Shown here in pieces: positions 3,941-6,390 of a stretch of DNA of 6,390 nt. Location of the stretch: positions 1-6,390 of the forward strand of contig JAGCUM010000055.1 in NCBI GenBank assembly GCA_017962865.1, read 5' to 3'. This DNA comes from Spirochaetales bacterium. GTDB lineage: Bacteria > Spirochaetota > Spirochaetia > Sphaerochaetales > Sphaerochaetaceae. A program made the translations under genes and the position numbers. The stretch's first letter is position 1. Every line of letters begins with the position of its first letter. A model generated the notes under the pieces. That model was not told the origin of the DNA. It made no database searches and saw only the letters and a program-made list of their open reading frames with translations.

Positions 3941-6390
3941 ATGTTTCTGAAATCAGTCGAGCTCTTTGGCTTCAAATCCTTTGCAGACAGGACGAAATTC
4001 GAGTTCTCAGATGGAATTACCTCTCTCTTGGGCCCCAACGGCAGCGGAAAGAGCAATGTCGTCGACTCCGTGAAGTGGGTTCTCGGTACTCAGGCCCTGA
4101 GCACAATACGTGCAAGCAAGCGCGAGGATGTCATCTTCAACGGTACCGACAAGAGAAAGCCCATGCCGATGTGCGAGGTTATACTTACTCTCAACAACGA
4201 GACGGGAATCCTCAACATAAATGCAACGGAAGTTGAGATAAAGAGGCGTGCATTCAGAAACGGAGACAACGAGTACTTCATCAACCGCGAGAAGTGCCTG
4301 CTCAGAAACATCAGGGAACTTTTCATGGATACCGGTGTCGGAAAGGCTGCCTACAGCATCCTGGAGCAGGGAAAGATCGACCAGATTCTTCTCATGAAGC
4401 CTGAAGACAGAAGATATATCTTCGAGGAAGCTTCCGGAATAAGCCGATTCAAGCAGCAGAGTGAAGAGGCTGCACGTAAGCTCCAGAAGACCGACGAGAA
4501 CATGGCTCAGGTCGAACTGCTGTTCAAAGAGGCCGAGCGCCAGTACAACTCAAGAAAGGTCCAGCTGGACAAGGTTCTCAAACATCGAGAACTTACAGCC
4601 CAGAGAGAGAAGCTCGAGGTTGACCTGCAGCTTTCCTATGTCCAGTCTCTGACCAAACTCAAGGATTTCAGACAGAATGAGCTGGATAAGCTGGAGATTG
4701 AATCGAATTCCATTGAATCAACGCTCTCCAATGCCCGCGAAGATCTGGACAAGCAGCAGCGGGAACTCGAGGAAATGAGGACCACCAGGGAAGATCTTTC
4801 CGGAAAGGTCCGTGCCTATGAGGAGAAGGTGAATTCCTTCAATTACTCGATCGAAATCTTCAACGAAAGGTTCAGCGATATCTCCCAGCGCTCCAGACAG
4901 GCCAAGGACAAGGCTCTTCAGGTTCAGGAGAGGATGGATCATGACAAGATCCGTCTCGAAGAGAAGATCAGTGACCTGGAGAACACAACCGAGAACCTGA
5001 GACTTACCCAGGAAAGCATAGAGAAGGCCAAGGAAGAGATTCTCAAGATCAAGAGCGACCGTGTCATGCATCATGTAGATATCGATGAGCTGAACGAACT
5101 GAATGAGGGAATCTCGGCAGAGAGAATCCAGATTACAGCCCAGATAAGTGACCTTGCCAACGATATCGCCAACAAGCTTGAAGAGAACATCAAGGGCAGC
5201 GGATACAGCTCATCTCAGAGGGCCAAGGCAGAGAAGGCTCTCCTTACAGAATTCACCAAGACCCGCAATATCCTCCAGCAGAAGGTATCTTTCCTGCGTG
5301 ATATAGCTTCCGTAGACTTCGACAAGAGTGTTTTCCAGGAAGCAGTTGACCAGACCGAGGAAGCCATTCTCGAGCAGATCGATGAGATCAAGGGCCTTTT
5401 CCAGGAGTACAGCGGTACGATTCCTACGTTCCTCGATGAATTCACATCCCCGGAAGGAACCCTCGAGACCAAGCGCAAGCTTGACGAGGCACTTGCTTCC
5501 TCATATGAGAGGGAAGCGGAGAACCGCAACAAGATAGCTGACCTACAGGCCGAAAACGAAAGGCTTTCGAGATTGCTGATTCTCAAGGAATCCGACCAGC
5601 GCGACCTCGAGCTTGATGAAGTCCAGTTCAATGCTCGTATCGAATCCCTGAAAACCTCCATCTCGGAACTCAGGACAAGCCTGCAGCAGATGGAATTCGA
5701 TTTCACGGATGCAAATACCGCAGTCCAGGCTGAAGAGAGCAAGGTCAACGAGATTCTCGAGAAGATAGACGAGCTCAAGAACAGCAAGGCCGATACCCTC
5801 GATATGATCCGAAGCCTCAGGGAAGAGCTTTCAGCCCTGAACATGACCATTGATCAGAAGACCCAGGAAATGACTCAGAACAACTCTGAATTCCAGGGTA
5901 AGTTCCAGCGCAAGCAGGAATTGGCCGTTGAGATTGCTACTGCAAAAGAAAACATCAAAGGTGTTCAGGAAAGCATCCAGAAGATATTCACCGACTTCTT
6001 CGACAACTATCAGAAGAGCCTGAAGGAGTTCAACGACCACGAGATTACCGCTTCCGATGAGGAACTCAAGGCAGAACTCGATTCCGTCAAGAAGAGAATC
6101 GAAGGACTTGGATTCATCAACTACATGGCGGAAGAGGAATTCAACGAAGCCAAGAAGAACTATGACTTCTACAGCAAGAACCTCGAGGACCTCACGAAGG
6201 CAAAGAACGATCTGGAAGAGGTCATAGCCGAAATCAGAAGAAGAAGCGAGGAGATGTTCCTGGAGACCTACGGACAGATTTCCATAAACTTCCAGGAGAT
6301 GTTTACGACGCTCTTCGGAGGTGGAAAAGCCGAACTCGTGCTGACAGATGAAGAGAACATCCTTGAATCAGGTATAGACATCAAGGCCCA
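3941..6390 (+). CDS. smc: Chromosome segregation protein SMC, short-armed form (3' end outside window)
   Basis: SMC dimers are ATP-driven chromosome-organising machines that extrude DNA loops, usually with ScpA and ScpB. The first 816 residues are present. The N-terminal head has MFLKSVELFGFKSFAD, Walker A GPNGSGKSN (31-39), EDVIFNGTDKRKP (62-74) with R57 just before, and DTGVGKAAYSILEQGKIDQIL (130-150) with the Q-loop Q143. Coiled coil runs from about 170 to 410 and again from about 525 to 720. The C-terminal head begins with EGLGFINYMAEEEF (721-734) and continues through FLETYGQISINFQEMF (773-788) and LFGGGKAEL (791-799). The signature motif and Walker B lie beyond the window. The C-head entry falls near residue 720, far earlier than in a standard SMC of about 1,180 residues, and I see no canonical hinge between the coils. 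There are only two cysteines (C78, C119), so no zinc hook. The start matches the family N-terminus and has no Shine-Dalgarno sequence. Confidence 0.96.
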   Translation, partial: MFLKSVELFGFKSFADRTKFEFSDGITSLLGPNGSGKSNVVDSVKWVLGTQALSTIRASKREDVIFNGTDKRKPMPMCEVILTLNNETGILNINATEVEIKRRAFRNGDNEYFINREKCLLRNIRELFMDTGVGKAAYSILEQGKIDQILLMKPEDRRYIFEEASGISRFKQQSEEAARKLQKTDENMAQVELLFKEAERQYNSRKVQLDKVLKHRELTAQREKLEVDLQLSYVQSLTKLKDFRQNELDKLEIESNSIESTLSNAREDLDKQQRELEEMRTTREDLSGKVRAYEEKVNSFNYSIEIFNERFSDISQRSRQAKDKALQVQERMDHDKIRLEEKISDLENTTENLRLTQESIEKAKEEILKIKSDRVMHHVDIDELNELNEGISAERIQITAQISDLANDIANKLEENIKGSGYSSSQRAKAEKALLTEFTKTRNILQQKVSFLRDIASVDFDKSVFQEAVDQTEEAILEQIDEIKGLFQEYSGTIPTFLDEFTSPEGTLETKRKLDEALASSYEREAENRNKIADLQAENERLSRLLILKESDQRDLELDEVQFNARIESLKTSISELRTSLQQMEFDFTDANTAVQAEESKVNEILEKIDELKNSKADTLDMIRSLREELSALNMTIDQKTQEMTQNNSEFQGKFQRKQELAVEIATAKENIKGVQESIQKIFTDFFDNYQKSLKEFNDHEITASDEELKAELDSVKKRIEGLGFINYMAEEEFNEAKKNYDFYSKNLEDLTKAKNDLEEVIAEIRRRSEEMFLETYGQISINFQEMFTTLFGGGKAELVLTDEENILESGIDIKA

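Noticed and set aside
5171..5516. Rad50-type zinc hook replacing the SMC hinge
   Set aside because: No cysteine occurs anywhere in the central region, so a CxxC hook is impossible.
5215..5850. 211-codon open frame on the minus strand inside smc
   Set aside because: Its Ser/Arg/Leu-rich product is the usual mirror of a coiled-coil gene rich in GAG, AAG and CTC codons. It has no domain signature, and the plus-strand frame is unambiguously SMC.

Overview
The window looks like chromosomal DNA from a spirochaete (phylum Spirochaetota). The best evidence is a single-domain PUR nucleic-acid-binding protein, followed by a convergent RNase HII gene and a divergent smc gene. From memory, this is the order of BpuR, rnhB and the SMC/P115 gene (BB0047-BB0046-BB0045) in Borrelia burgdorferi. 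The gene style would fit a Treponema- or Sphaerochaeta-like relative, but the sequence alone does not fix the genus.

Layout. Positions 1-1749 hold two translationally coupled genes for beta-rich proteins, the first truncated by the window edge. The second has a signal peptide. Their C-terminal regions appear related, and their function is unknown; they are the least characterised part of the window. Positions 1750-2747 hold a promoter and a complete carbamate kinase gene (arcC) without other arginine deiminase genes. Positions 2753-2892 form a compact transcription unit: promoter, tRNA-Gly(TCC) and an intrinsic terminator. The tRNA has C instead of U at position 33. The 85-residue PUR gene starts 25 bases after the terminator. 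Its stop codon lies inside a pair of tandem inverted repeats (3172-3250), which fill most of the gap to the convergent rnhB gene. A 72-bp spacer then separates rnhB from the divergent smc gene, which runs off the right edge after 816 codons.

Main points. (1) The rnhB/smc spacer holds back-to-back promoters. In both, the -10 box ends exactly 6 nt before the start codon and there is no usable Shine-Dalgarno sequence, so both mRNAs are predicted to be leaderless or nearly so. (2) The SMC protein has normal head motifs, but its coiled coils are short and I cannot recognise a canonical hinge between them. (3) The tRNA keeps all the GlyRS identity positions I could check but breaks the near-universal U33 rule. 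(4) The two secreted-type proteins share a G-x-Y-x-S-x-[VI]-Y C-terminal strand, which suggests a family of surface or fibre subunits.

How the genes relate. PUR protein, RNase HII and SMC all act on nucleic acid (gene regulation, ribonucleotide removal, chromosome organisation). Their linkage may be functional or merely an ancestral gene order. arcC, the tRNA gene and the secreted proteins are not obviously linked to them.
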